A stretch of 64,000 bases of DNA from Agriotes lineatus (taxonomy: Eukaryota > Arthropoda > Insecta > Coleoptera > Elateridae), in NCBI GenBank assembly GCA_940337035.1, contig CALNHX010002799.1:1-64000 (forward strand), in the 5' to 3' direction. The notes under the pieces were generated by a model, which saw only the letters and a list, made by a program, of their open reading frames with translations, was not told the origin of the DNA and made no database searches. Shown in pieces: positions 42,712-54,708 of the stretch. How positions within the stretch are numbered: position 1 is the first letter of the stretch; each line of letters starts with the position of its first letter. The position numbers were made by a program, and so were the translations under genes.

Positions 42712-45404
42712 TTAATTACTATCTCTGCCAATTAGATCAATCGGAAGCTTTCGTTTTAATCTGGTATGAAGGGATTGTCGTCCTAGATGATAGTGTGTTG
42801 CCCCATCACATTGATCGAGGTTAGTATAGAATTTTTTCCTTAATTTACTGAGGTACTGCTCTATAGTAGGGAGATTCGTTTCTCGATGTAACTGTGCGTT
42901 CCGGATATACCATTCTGCATTGGTTATAATTCGTAAAATTTTATTTTGTAGAATTTGTAGTTTTTTCAAGTTAGTTTTGGAGGTAGCTCTCCATACATTA
43001 CATCCGTAGGTGCATATTGGTCTGATTAGAGACTTGTATATTAATGTGCCACAGTTAATTTTTAAGGAGGACTTCTTGTTTAGTATTGGGTATAGTATAC
43101 CCAATATTGTGTAACTTTCTGACAGTTTTTTATTTATATGAAGGTTCCAGTTGAGTTTACGGTCTAGGTATATTCCGAGATATCGTACACCACAATCTTT
43201 GGGGTTCCACATAACAGAGGTATTGTTAATAATGATGTTTGGAGGATCTGTGGGTCACCGAAGCGTAAAGATTTTAGTTTCACATTTAGTAGCATTTAGG
43301 GTAAGGCCTCATTTATTAAACCATGTGTTTATTTCATCAACAGCATTTTGCAAGTTGTTCGCTGCAGCATCAATTTCGTGATCTTGTGTGACTATTGCGG
43401 TATCATCCGCATACATGGCGAGGCTAGTGCCTGTCGGGGTAGGGATATCGGGCATGTAAATATTGAATAATATGGGACTCAGGATGGAGCCTTGCGGGAC
43501 ACCAGCCTTAGCTTGGCGAGGTAGAGACAAATATGAACTCACTCTTACTAAAAAGGATTTTTTAGATAGAAATGAGATGATTATGTGTAGTAGGTATAGG
43601 AGTATTTTTAGTTTTGACATTTTGTAGATTAAACCATTAATCCAAATTCGATCAAACGCCTGAGAGATGTCTAGAAAAGTGATGAGAGTATGGAGTTTGT
43701 TTTCATAGCCAATTTCTATTGTTTCAGTAAGTCTTAGTATCTGATGTGGGAATTCTTGAATCCAAATTGCATTTTTGGGATAATGTTATCCTCTAAGTAG
43801 TTGTTGAGACGAAATTGTATTGCGCGTTCTAGTAATTTGGAGACAGTAGTTAATAGACTTATTGTTCGATAATTTTTGGGGTTGTTGTGTAATTTTCCGG
43901 GTTTCGGAATCATGATGATTACTGCTTGTTTCCAAGAGATGGGGAAATATCCTATTATCAGGCAGGCATTAAGAAGTGCTGTAAGATACGAAATTGATTT
44001 ATCTGGTATATTTTTGAGCAGTATGTTTGGAACTAGATCTATTCCTGGTGCTTTCTTAGAATTGAAATGTTTAATATATTTTTTGATTTCCGACGGAGAT
44101 ACTGGGTCCGTAAGTTGTATGTTAGTAGGGATGAGATGGAGGAGTTCAGCTTCAATTTGTTGAAAGTGGAGGGCGTTGATTAAGTTTGTTGTGTTTGTGA
44201 ATGTTTTTTCTAGTAGATCGGCAAATAGCTTGGATTTATCTTTGTCTTCAGGGTAGATTCCTTAGTCAGTTTTTAGAGTAGGAATGATTATTGGTTGTCG
44301 TAATATTCTTTTGGTAGTTCTCCATAGATTTGGGTCATCAGTGGTAAGTGACTCAATGTGATTTCTATGAGGATATGCGAAATTCATCTAGTTCTATTCG
44401 TATTCTTTTAATTAGATTTGTTAAGACGAGTTTTGATTACTGGATTTCGGGTATTCTGCCATATTCTGCGAAGTTTATGTTTGTCACGTATCAGTTGCTG
44501 TTATGTGTTGGGGGAGGGTATGATTATTACGAGGTCGGTAAGTTGATAGGGTTTTGGTTGCTTTTTGAATTGCTAGCGTAGCAGTTTCTTTTAACTTTTC
44601 GACTGCGTCGTCGATGTCTTCCTGTGTATTTAGGTTTGTTGGGCAGATGAGCTTGTTATTCATAATATTTCGGAAATTTTCCCAGTTGACAGGCCCATTA
44701 ATTAATTTTCCGAAGTTGTGGGTGATAATGCGGTAAGCAGTTTAGTGTGAATACAACTGGAAGATGATCGGAGTCCAGTTCTGTGACTACTGTTTGGCTG
44801 ATTGGCAGGTACAGGTTTTTGTGCAAAATGATATCCAATATATCTGGCTTTTGATCGTGTCGATACGGGACGTATGTGTAGTCGGTGGGTGCAGAAATTA
44901 AAATAGCAAGTCTAGAGGAAATTTCGTTAAGTTTTGTCCCATTGGGGTTTGTTACTCTACATCCCCGATTCGTATGTTTAGAGTTGAGGTCTCCGGCTAG
45001 TAAAGTAGATAACTGATTGTTAAATATTCGGTTTAGTTCATTTGGATTGAGTTGATTAGTTGGTAGTTTGTAAGCAGCAATTACTCTTAGCGGAGGGGAA
45101 TTATTTATCTTAAGTTGGATGGCTACAGCTTCTAGATGTTGGATGGAATCTATTTCAAGTGGGATTGCGTTCAGTTTTTTTTTAATGATTATTGATTTTC
45201 GGCGATTCTGTATTTTCTATGGATGTGATATCCTGGGATTGTAAAGCGTTCGTTTAAAATTAGGTGCGTTTCTGTGATGCAAGCTACGTCAATTTTGTGT
45301 GTTATTAGGAATGAAATAAATGTTGCTCGTTGGTTTTTTATGCCATTGGCGTTCCAATTTAAGAGGGTTAAGTTATTCAAAGCATTATGATTATTTACTG
45401 CCAT
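42712..45404 (-). pseudogene. LINE ORF2, endonuclease-reverse transcriptase, frameshifted
   Basis: It starts MAVNNHNALNNLTLLNWNAN, with the endonuclease motifs NWNANG, ACITETHL (about 45265-45290), LLAGDLNSKH (about 44990) and the terminal DSDHLPVVF (about 44775). The reverse transcriptase has KAGVPQGSILSPILFNIYM and the catalytic YADDTAIV (about 43390-43415). A C-terminal region follows, VRYLGIYLDRKLNWN through SLIRPICTYGCNVW, ending GRDSN at 42712. At least four frameshifts or stops (near 45190, 44720, 43620 and 43300) disrupt it. The catalytic residues seen are conserved, so decay may be recent. Confidence 0.85.
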
Positions 45405-46671
45405 TTTGGAATAGTGATGACATTAAGGATAGGATAAAGGATTTAATTTGATCTATATGTGGGGTTATGAGGCCAATGATAGTTTGGAAGATATTGTTTA
45501 TCGTGGGGCTTGTGGGAGTAGGGTTTGTAGTGTTAAGATTGAGATTATTAGGTTTGGGGTAAGAGGGATTGTTTCTTAGGGTAGAGGAATATGTAGGGTT
45601 GGATGTTATTTTCCCGGAGTGAAAGGCGTCTGGGTGTGTGGCTCGGATAGTGGAAGATGAATGAAAATTGTTAAATTTTTTTATATATGGACATCCTTTA
45701 TAATTAGCTGTGTGAGCTCCACCGCAGTTTACGCATTTGGGAGGGCCGTTATCTTTGGTTATTTTGCATTCGGAGTAGTGATGCTTTTCTGGGCATTTTA
45801 CACAGCGCGAGGGTAGATGGCAGTAATTTTTTGTGTGTCCTACAAGCTGGCAATTGGTGCATTGTGGGGGTTCATTGCTTCGACGTCGTGTTTCTACAGA
45901 GACCACACAGTAAAGTAGTCTGTTTAAATTAAATATTTCTAGGGCTTTATCCGTTTTCTTTAGTTCAACTGCAACTATTGGAATTTGAAGTCTTTTACTG
46001 TTAAGTAATTGGGTTGTTGTAATTACTGGATAATTTAGGGTAATTAGCTCTGTCTTAATTTCTTCTGCTGTGATATAAAGGGGGACATTACGTATAATAA
46101 CAGAGATATTGGTAGCTTCTGGATTTCGGCATGTATAGCAGTTCACTTGATGTGTATCGTAAAATTTTGTTAATTTCCTGTAATCCTCTACACTGTTTAA
46201 ATTTATTCGAAGTTCTTTGCCTTTATAAGTAGTAGTAAAATCTTTCGATACTAGTGGTTTGATGTCGTTGATTACGTTCTGGTAATTAGTACCATTCGGT
46301 AGGAAGATTGGAGGAATTTTTGGGGTTATTTGATAGTTATCGGGAGTAGCACTTGTGGAGGGAGTGTCTTTTGATATATTTAAAGCATAAAATTTATTTT
46401 GGGAAACGGGTGTGTCTGAGCAAAAAATATATCTTTTGTTGAAATCATTATCGTCTGGAGAGGTCAATGGGCGTTTATTTTCTTTAGTTTTTGAAGATAT
46501 TAAGGTTTCACATTCCATGGATTCTGGGTTATTAATTACCTTTGAACTTTGGTAGATAATATTTGGTGGTTTGAGTTGAAATTTGACTGGGTCTGTGATA
46601 GTTTCCTTCGGCATGGTTGATAAGATTTTAACGGTATGGTGCCGGTGGCAGTTATTAAAACAGTTGAGCAA
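45391..46671 (-). CDS. LINE ORF1, Gag-like nucleic-acid-binding protein
   Basis: An intact 426-codon frame. The first ATG codons give MLNCFNNCHRHH, and an internal MPKETITDPVKF start (about 46614) is equally plausible. Residues about 185-255 form the RRM-like/PRE_C2HC region (NISVIIRNVPLYITAEEIKT). Three zinc knuckles follow: CTNCQLVGHTKNYC, CVKCPEKHHYSEC and CVNCGGAHTANYKGC. The tail is rich in Ser, Thr, Pro and Asn. This is the usual composition of Jockey-clade ORF1 proteins, which coat the element's RNA. It overlaps the ORF2 start by 14 bases, consistent with coupled translation. Its integrity contrasts with the broken ORF2. Confidence 0.88.
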   Translation of the reverse strand: MLNCFNNCHRHHTVKILSTMPKETITDPVKFQLKPPNIIYQSSKVINNPESMECETLISSKTKENKRPLTSPDDNDFNKRYIFCSDTPVSQNKFYALNISKDTPSTSATPDNYQITPKIPPIFLPNGTNYQNVINDIKPLVSKDFTTTYKGKELRINLNSVEDYRKLTKFYDTHQVNCYTCRNPEATNISVIIRNVPLYITAEEIKTELITLNYPVITTTQLLNSKRLQIPIVAVELKKTDKALEIFNLNRLLYCVVSVETRRRSNEPPQCTNCQLVGHTKNYCHLPSRCVKCPEKHHYSECKITKDNGPPKCVNCGGAHTANYKGCPYIKKFNNFHSSSTIRATHPDAFHSGKITSNPTYSSTLRNNPSYPKPNNLNLNTTNPTPTSPTINNIFQTIIGLITPHIDQIKSFILSLMSSLFQNGSK

Positions 46672-46839
46672 TCATCTGATTGCAGCGTATCGCGTGCACG
46701 TGTTCCACTTAAATTTATTGGATCAGTATTTCGAAATAACTACAATAAGTGAATATTAAGTTTAACACACAGTTTAGTACGAGAAACTCAAATCGCGTCC
46801 GAACTCGACAGGATCATTCGCGTTACTATGAGTAAAACT

Positions 46840-48440
46840 AACAGTCTCAAGTTAGTTTCTACATTTGAGTAACTAGTTACCAAATTAATGAAAGAACCAT
46901 TTATTAGTTTTTCTGTTATTTTGTTATGAAGATATTAATAATTGTAGCGTATTCTGCAGGAATCCAAATTTTATAGATGTATATTAAAGGTTATATTCTA
47001 TTGCGAAATCGAAGAATATGTAGCTAGTGTAAATTTCTAAAGGACAAGTAATTCCCCGGCGAGATGAAAATCTAACCCAGTGTAATTTGCCACAACAAAC
47101 ATCTTTGCTATTATAGTATTAACATAGGACAATTTTAACCCGGTGATATCTTGATTACCTTTATAAATTATAACCAAGGCTAAAATAATCGCAGGTTATA
47201 CAATGTAAAACATCTAGTAGGTTTAGTTCGACTGGTTTTATTGTTACGGTGATATATCGAGAGATCCAAAAAAAAAACTGTTCCTCAGCGGGCTGTGGAA
47301 ATTCAACTTATGAATAATATGTTGGTGACACTGTACGTCAATGTCAAATTCGAGGTTATCAGGTTAGGTTTTCCATCAGTTTTGACACAAAATGACGCAA
47401 ATCCTAACCTGCTAACCTCGAATTTGACATTGACGTACAGTGTCACCAACATATTATTCATACGTTGAATTTCCACAGGCCGCTGAGGAACAGTTTTTTT
47501 GGATTTCTCGATATATACTTCTTCATTGACAAACTAGTGTTGAATATAAAAATGACAACTGGACATAGGTCGTTGATCAGAAGTTTAATATATGAATATA
47601 ACATGAGTAACTAACTCTAGGATGATTTCAACCTGGTGATATGCTTGTAGTGTACGGATTTGCTTAAATCGCGCAAAGCGCATCCATATATAAGTCACAC
47701 CTTCAAAGACAATTGTAAACAGCGTATGGTGATATGTCTAAAAATTCATATAAAAATATTAAATTATGTTGCAGGATCTGGAGTACTGTAGAAATGTCAA
47801 ATATATTCTACCTTGGTGGTTCTAACCTTATGCCTGAAGAAAGAAAGTTACTTAATTTCCTCACTGCGGTATGTAAATAAGTGCTGCATCAAACCCATGA
47901 CTAAAGTAATTGATGGCTGTGATATGGTAAAAATGCACATCACACCAGCAATTTCTTATAGCCACAAGTCTTTTTTGTGAGTTGTTACAATGAAGTATTA
48001 CACAATGTTTTTGGTGTTATGTTTTTGGCAACCTAAGATGATTGTAACTCGGTGATGATTGTATTATAACATCGCCAAAGCAAAAATCATCATATGTTAA
48101 CCATATTGCCAATATTAACTGTTGTTTCGATGTGTCTTCCTGTCAAAAAACATCATGACAATGTATTTTGTATACTGGTCTAGCGGCAACTATCTACCAG
48201 CTTAGCAACGAGATGGTAGATACATTTTTATAGCCTAGGCTGTAGCACTTAATGATGCTCTTGATTATGTTATGTAGGTATTTGAAAATGAATTGCCGGC
48301 CGTGTATCAGAAAATTATTTGCTCTCAAAATGATTCTTGTTAAGTATTTATTAAAAAAAAACTTTATACGACACACGGCAAGTAGCCACATTTATGGCCT
48401 CACCAGTTTACATATCTCACCCTGACCGTGATGTTTTAGT
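46840..48440. repeat. Diverged unit(s) of repeat B, with a MITE inside
   Basis: At 47039-47100, 'aaggacaagtaattcccc' and 'gatgaaaatctaacccagtg' match the recurring repeat B phrase. 'aatgcacatcacaccagcaa' near 47930 matches another. The block is more diverged than the two main copies. The MITE at 47255-47514 splits it. Confidence 0.45.
47255..47514. mobile_element. Palindromic MITE, core shared with 18747-19022
   Basis: The ends TATCGAGAGATCC and inverted TATCGAGAAATCC lie next to TA. The arms are near-perfect for about 125 bp (TTCCTCAGCGG, GTGGAAATTCAAC, TATTATTCATA-type blocks), so the element is one hairpin. The central part, TGTCAAATTCGAGGTTA and its inverse, is about 85% the same as the core of 18747-19022, while the outer 80 bp of each arm is unrelated. 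Confidence 0.8.
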
Positions 48441-49886
48441 TGGTATTACTTAACAAACTCACTAAAATTGTAAAATATTTTATTGATAACTATATCACAT
48501 CCTGGAAGAACTCACATTCATATGTTAATATTGATGGTACACATAGACGTGCTATTTCATTGCTGAATTGAAGAGCATCTGTTGTTATTGCAAATTTCTG
48601 AAGGACAAATTACCCCCCCCCCCCCTCCCCAACAGTGAGATAGAAATCAAACCAGGTGTAATTGGCCAACCAGAAAAAAACTGTATGACGGGACTGTTAA
48701 AAACTCGGTTGCTATCGATTATGATATAATTTTATATACAAATCACTTCAAAAGCTCCTGAATGAACCAAACGTTCACTCCAATGGACTGTTAACTTCTT
48801 CTTCCACCATGTGAAGACAGTTGTAATGGTAGCTGGATATGATTGTAACCCGGTTTTGTAATAAAATCTAACAATACCATGGTTAAAACCACGTCCAGTT
48901 AAACCAGTAATTTTCCAACATATTGGGTGATCCAGTGCTGTGATTCTGACACTGGAAAATACACTACACCCAGCTTTGAGGTGCTTAATAACAGTATCGA
49001 TATTTTCAAAATTTAAAAGCAATTAGACGTCCTATGTATACCATTGCTGAATTGAAAATTATACGTTGTTAGTGTTCTGAAGAACAAATTACACCCCGGT
49101 GAGATAGAAATCTAACCAAGCCTAATATGCCAAGCAGAAAGTTACTTAAGACAGGGGTGCTCAAAGCAACCAAGTAACTATTGATTGTGATATGATCGTA
49201 CACACAAATCACTTCAATAGTTCCTGAATGCACCAAATTTTCACTTTTATGTATTCTTTACTTCTTAATTTTTCAAATCATGTGCAACCAGTTGTTATAA
49301 TGATTAAAACGAAGTCCAGTAATGTCCTTACTCTAATTCCTGACACGTAAGGTACTGCAACACACTGATAGACAAATTACACCCAGTGTTAAGGTGTACA
49401 ACAACAGTTCGGCATAATTTGTTTTACAAGATGTCACCAACATATGTACATAATAAATATTCTAGAAGTATGTTTGAATGTATTCATCCCTGATTGGTCT
49501 AGCTTTATGATACCGAACTACATAAAAGCTAGGCTATCAAAGACTACTGCAAACAATATTTGGTTACATGGCGACAGTATGAATGCTATTGGAAATTTAG
49601 AATGGTTTGAATTGGGTCATGCTTTTATTTACAATAATACCAAAATCAAAAGCTGTGTTACTCAAGTCATACCAATTGTGCTGATGAATAACCAATATTT
49701 CAACCATTGGTGAATTGAAAAGCTAGATTATCAAAGGCGCTATAAGTGGCTGAAGCGAAATATAACAACAGTAGACACAAAATTAGTTGTGAAACAAACC
49801 TATGCAGAGAAGAAATTTAGGATATGATGTATCAAATACACACATCACTCCAAAAATTCCTTGTATGCACAAGATTTTTTGTGGTA
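48441..49886. repeat. Repeat B, copy 1 (about 1.4 kb)
   Basis: It corresponds to 52290-53640 in the same direction. Shared blocks run in order: 'aaaatattttatt', 'atattgatggta', 'ttcaaaagctcctgaa', 'gttaaaaccacgtccagtta', 'ggtgatccagtgctgtga', 'tagaaatctaaccaagccta', 'tattggaaatttag' and 'acacatcactccaaaa'. Internally the phrase 'gacaaatta(c)accccggtgagatagaaat' recurs (48605, 49083), so the unit is itself composite. No protein is recognised; the 96- and 89-codon frames are not conserved between copies. Confidence 0.75.
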
Positions 49887-50016
49887 CCTCGATTTGCTCG
49901 ATGTATTTGGCCGAGTAAACAGAGGATCAGCACATTACAAGTAACGTAACTGAAACCGTTGATTGAGGTACCTCAATCAACGCTGAAACTCTGCCCACGC
50001 TTCGCTCCGCGACGTA
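49887..50016. repeat. Short imperfect inverted-repeat remnant
   Basis: It begins where the two repeat B copies stop matching. It contains GTTGATTGAGGTACCTCAATCAAC (a 24-base perfect palindrome at about 49959-49982) and a GC-rich CGCTTCGCTCCGCG end. It resembles the hairpin elements listed elsewhere, cut by the insertion at 50017. Confidence 0.5.
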
Positions 50017-51748
50017 TAGTCTGTTTTTTTGCTTTATGATTCAGAGCAGGCTTTGCATTTGCATTTTTGTAATAGTGTAGGTAGTTAGTGACAAAGGAAA
50101 AAACACTAGTTATGTCAAAAACCATTAGAACTGTCAATGTGTTAACTTATATGCACTATTATACTCAATAAGAGCTAAAATTACTGAACCATTGACATTA
50201 AATAAGGTATTGCTTTATTTTAAGTACGTTTATTTAAGCGTGATTGATATCTAACTGTACAGAAACGTCATAAAATTTCTAGACATCTATCTTTTATGTA
50301 CTAATGTAGAAATAAATATATTATTAATAATTTGCTGATGATTTTTGTTTGTAAAACTGTGTTGTACAAGTTATTATTTATGCTACACATATAACAGGCA
50401 TTTCAAAATAAAGAGATAATACAAAATACTCTGATAGAACCATTTTCAGAGATATAATTTACCAGAATTTAGGTGGATACACTTCAGGATAATCATCCAG
50501 AATCTGATTCAGAAGAGGAATGCAACTCATCTTCCGATTCTGTATCAGATTCGTCCAACCTAATAACAGGAGGTATATCATCCACACCAATTTAACAATG
50601 TGCTTTGCCCAGTCACTTTATATTAGTAGTTCACAGTGTTCGACGTTTTTTCCATATGTTTGCTGTACACAGTGATAGAGATTTAAGCCATAAATTAGCA
50701 ATTATGTCTTTTGAGGGAGGCTGAGAATTTATGTCCTTATTATAATAGTTCTTACATAAACTCCATGCCAATTTAATTGGGTTGTATGGACAGTGGTATG
50801 GAGGTAATCTAAGAATTTCATGCCCATGTCGTTTTTTGTCAATTAGTATTGCTCTTGGTCAATATGTAAAGTAAAATTAAACTCCCATAATTGGGTGGTT
50901 TATCGATAAGAACCGAATTATATGGTGCATTATCCATAATTAACACACATTTTCCATTCAATTTGGCCAAAGCAGGGATTAACTGTTTTTCAACATTGAC
51001 TAAAAATGTCACCATTGATACATTTATGATAGCCCCTGTCATTATTGTCCGAGTCCAACAGTAAGTCACATCCTGGTAAAGTTTCATCCAAAAACATGAA
51101 TATACATTTTTCACTATAATTTCGAAATTGTAAATATTTCCTTTAAAAGGCAATCCGCCGAAATGATATGACTCTTCTCACACAATTTTCTTCCATTCAC
51201 AATTTTGTATTTATATCTCATATTTGTTAATGTGTAGTATAATTTTAAACGACTCCCAGTATAATTCAGTTCCTCCCTTGCACACAGCAATAAATTATCG
51301 AAAGTAAAAAATTCAAAATTTTCTTCTTCCTTTTCTTTATTCATGTTATCATTCCGTTATTGCTGGAGTTGTGATTTTGCTTCGTTTCGATTTTTGTGTT
51401 GCAATCGAAATCTAGCATTATAAGAAATTGTTAGAAATGTTATATCTGTTTAATTCTTAATACTTACATCGAAGATTTGACCAATTCTTCCAATGATGGC
51501 TGTTTTACTTAAGTTACCATTGATATCTTTTATATTAGTAGAACGGTCTTTTATAGCCTCTTTAGTTTTACTATTACCTAATATTGCTTTTTCGTGGCAT
51601 TTTATTAAGATTTGCTGAAGTGTCAACTTGACAATCCCGGCGATCTGGATTTTGACATTAGTTATATTTTGTAACTAAACTGTTGTACACTGCTAAAATA
51701 ATATAAATGCAAAGCCTGCTCTAAATCATAAAGCAAAAAAATAGACTA
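50017..51748 (-). mobile_element. DDE transposon, 1.7 kb, about 45-bp inverted ends, TA TSD
   Basis: The left end TAGTCTGTTTTTTTGCTTTA and inverted right end TAGTCTATTTTTTTGCTTTA continue into GATTCAGAGCAGGCTTTGCA with few differences. TA stands at 50015-50016 and 51749-51750. The minus strand carries a broken transposase (50480-51344). It is inserted between the two repeat B copies. Confidence 0.85.
50480..51344 (-). pseudogene. Broken Tc1/mariner-superfamily transposase
   Basis: Minus-strand pieces, in order, are FFTFDNLLLCAREELNYTGS, YKYKIVNGRKLCEKSHIISA, MTGAIINVSMVTFLV, KCVLIMDNAPYNSVLIDKPP (the MDNAPYHS block with the second catalytic Asp), then EILRLPPYHCPYNPIKLAW (elsewhere LPPYHCELNPIELIW). 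The acidic tail is ESDTESEDELHSSSESDSG. The third catalytic acid is Lys here (PIK in place of PIE), and the first block is damaged. I recognise the MDNAPYHSV..DKPP / LPPYHCELNPIE pair from uncharacterised insect transposases related to IS630/Tc1. Confidence 0.7.
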
Positions 51749-51756
51749 TATTTATA

Positions 51757-52271
51757 TAAGCCGTTCACGATCTTTTTGGGTCAGGTGAGGCTATGACCAT
51801 CTAGTAATTTTGTTGGCAGAACCTCTGTTGCAACTAAACTCCCTCATGGAAATTGACACTTTTTGTGTTAGGTTAAGTTATTTTAAGTTTAAGGTTATAT
51901 TTTCTAAATAGGTACATTGTTGCCGGATATTCTCTAGTCTCCACATCGACTCGCGTTCTTTTAAAATTTGGTATGTCCTTTTTAAATTGGAAGTAGCATC
52001 GTTTAATGGAAATTTTTTGTTGTAACAAAATTATTTGGGCATTTTGACTTTTTATTTGACGGAAATTAAAATTATTTTTACACATTTGATAAATCATTTA
52101 TTTTCTTAGGAATATTAAAATAATAAATCTGGCAATGTGGTGGCAAGAAAATGTCGAACAGACACTGACAGAAAAAAAAAGTTGCATCCGCTACATCATC
52201 GAATCAGTTAGTCCAACATGAAAAGAAAAAATCATAGCCAACTCTGTCCCAAAAAGGTCGTGAACGGCTTA
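51757..52271. mobile_element. MITE with TA TSD, adjacent to the 50.0-51.7 kb transposon
   Basis: The ends TAAGCCGTTCACGATCTTTT and inverted TAAGCCGTTCACGACCTTTT (19 of 20) continue TGGG. TA lies at 51755-51756 and 52272-52273. The 515-bp interior has a 74-codon minus frame without a known motif. It is only 8 bp away from the previous element. Confidence 0.8.
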
Positions 52272-52289
52272 TATGTACTTATCGAACGC

Positions 52290-53640
52290 ACTTTAAATAT
52301 GCAAAATATTTTATTCATAACAATTCCATATCGTGGAGGAACTCAAATTCATATTTTAATATTGATGGTATATAGAAATGCGCTATGGCATTTCTGAATT
52401 GAAGAGCATCTTTTGTTATTGAAGGACAAATTACCCCTCAGTGAGATATAAATTTAACCAGGTGTAATTTACCAACCAGAAAATTACTGTATGGCAGTCG
52501 ATTGCTATCGATTGTGATGGTTTAAACACAAATCACTTCAAAAGCTCCTGAAAGCATCAAATTTTCACTTCACTTATTCTTTCAGCATGTGAACACAGTT
52601 GTTATAATGGTAACTGAATGTGATTGGAACCCGGTTTTGTAATAAATACTAACAATACCATGGTTAAAACCACGTCCAGTTAAACCAGTATATTTCCAAC
52701 ACATTGGGTGATCCAGTGCTGTGAGTGTAACACTGGAAAATACACTACAGCCAGCTTTGAGAAGTGTAACAACAGTATTCATATTTTCAAAATTTAAAAG
52801 AAAAGAGTAGCAGCACAAAGAGGTCCTATGTATACCATTGCTGAATTGAAGATTACACGTTGTCAGTGTAAATTTCTGAAGGACAAATTACACCCCGGTG
52901 AGTTAGAAATCTAACCAAGCCTAATTTGCCAAGCAGAAAGTTACGGGGTTGCTCAAAATTCATGGAACCAAGTAACTAGTAATTGTGATATGATTTTATA
53001 CCACTAATCACTTCAACTGTTCAAATCATGTGCAAACAGTTGTTATAATGCTTACAACCACATCCAGTTAAACTAATATTTCCCTGACACATCAGGTGTT
53101 GCAACACACTGATAGACAAATTACACCCAGTGTTGAGGTGTACAACAACAACGGCATAATTTGTCTTACAGGATGTTACCAACATGTATGTAATAAATAT
53201 TCTGGTAGTATGTTTGAATGTATTAATCCCTGATTGGTCTAGCTTTATGATACTGAATTACATAAAAGCTAGCCTATCAAAGACTACTGCAAACAATATT
53301 TGGTTACATGATGACAGTATGAATGCTATTGGAAATTTAGGATGGTTTTGATTGGTCCATGCTTTTATTTACAATAACACTAATATTAAAAGCAATGTTA
53401 CTCAACTCATACCAATTGTGCTGATGAATCACCAATATCTTAACCATTGATGAATTGAAAATCCTCATTAAGCTAGATCAGTGGTCCATATAAGTGGCTG
53501 AAGCTAAATATAATAGCAGTAGACACAAAATTAGTTGTGTAACAAACCTATGCATAGAGGAAATTTAGGATGTGATGTATCAAATACACACATCACTCCA
53601 AAAGTTCCTTGTATCCAAAAGTTGATTTTTTTGTGGTCCG
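52290..53640. repeat. Repeat B, copy 2
   Basis: See copy 1 for shared blocks. Without the two TA-flanked elements, copies 1 and 2 would be separated by only about 150 bp, so they form a tandem pair. Differences include small indels (for example the C10 run at 48615 is absent here). Confidence 0.75.
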
Positions 53641-54706
53641 CTTTCAAGTGCAGTGGACATTTACATGCTTATATAACTTGGAATGAATGCAAGTAGAACA
53701 TGTGAACTAACTAATTTGAAAAGAACCGAGATGATTGAGTGGCACCCTGATGGACAAATTAAGACCAGTAATATTGGAAATATCTACTAAGTCTAATTCA
53801 TCATACTGGAAGCCTTTATACTTACAAGATTATTCACTAATAGTCTTGTACTAATTAGAACTTGTAGGTATTCAAAGATAAATTAAGACTAAGACGATCC
53901 ATTATGGTCGGTTATAAAATCCAGTCAAATGTAGTGTCCTATAATTCATTGAAAGATAAACGATACCCAGTGATAATTCAAAATCATATCTTCCAAGCAT
54001 AGTTTATCAGTCAAAGAATTATGAAAACTTTCACTACTACTATTATATTTTTTTGCATTTACATCTACAACCGTATATTAGATTATCCAATAGCAAATTA
54101 ATAACAATGTATGTATTATATGTGTAGCTCCAACTGTTGATTAATTGTGCATATCACTCTTTGGTACGTCTAGCTTTATGAAAATGAAAATCCATAAAGG
54201 TAAACCAACAAAGGGCAATGCAAACAATATTTAGCCTCATTTGTTGAAATTAGGAACTGGAGGACAATATAGATAAAATAAAAAAGAATAACTTACCAGA
54301 CTTACAGCTGAATATCAATCATAGAATTGTGAAGGCCTTGTAGTAACTGTTGCTATTTAAATGGTTTATTGCTGTACTATTGGTTATGATGATTTCTGGT
54401 GGGGGGCCAATGGCAAGAGATTGGTGGAACTCTCCACCACAGTTTCTCAGTATTAAAGTAAATGAAAATATTTGTTTTGTTTTATTATTTTTTTTAATAT
54501 AAGAATATTTGTATTTTACACATATAGGTATAAACATTGCAATCTACATTTAGCTTTAATACATTAAGCTATAAAAAAGTGAATATGATCTTTGTGCTTT
54601 TAAAATGTTTGTCAGAAAACTACAATTAAAAACATTTTATGGTGTTCATTTGTCATCATGCCAAATCCAAATTGCAGCTCATTTAAAAAAGTGGAATTCA
54701 TTTAAA
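53641..54706. other. No feature recognised
   Basis: AT-rich DNA with phrases resembling repeat B ('gataaattaagacta' near 53876, 'gatacccagtgataatt' near 53962), probably further diverged material. The minus frame 54319-54537 has no known motif. Confidence 0.35.
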
Positions 54707-54708
54707 TA

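Larger units (their letters stand above)
42531..46826 (-). mobile_element. Full-length Jockey-type LINE with 13-bp target duplication
   Basis: A 4.3 kb element on the minus strand is flanked by the direct repeat TATGAGTAAAACT at 42518-42530 and 46827-46839. It has an intact first frame (45391-46671) overlapping a decayed second frame (42712-45404), plus a short 5' and 3' UTR. Two overlapping frames, three zinc knuckles in the first, and endonuclease plus reverse transcriptase in the second define the Jockey group. No clear poly(A) tail is seen at the 3' end. The frameshifts in the second frame make it inactive. Confidence 0.88.
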
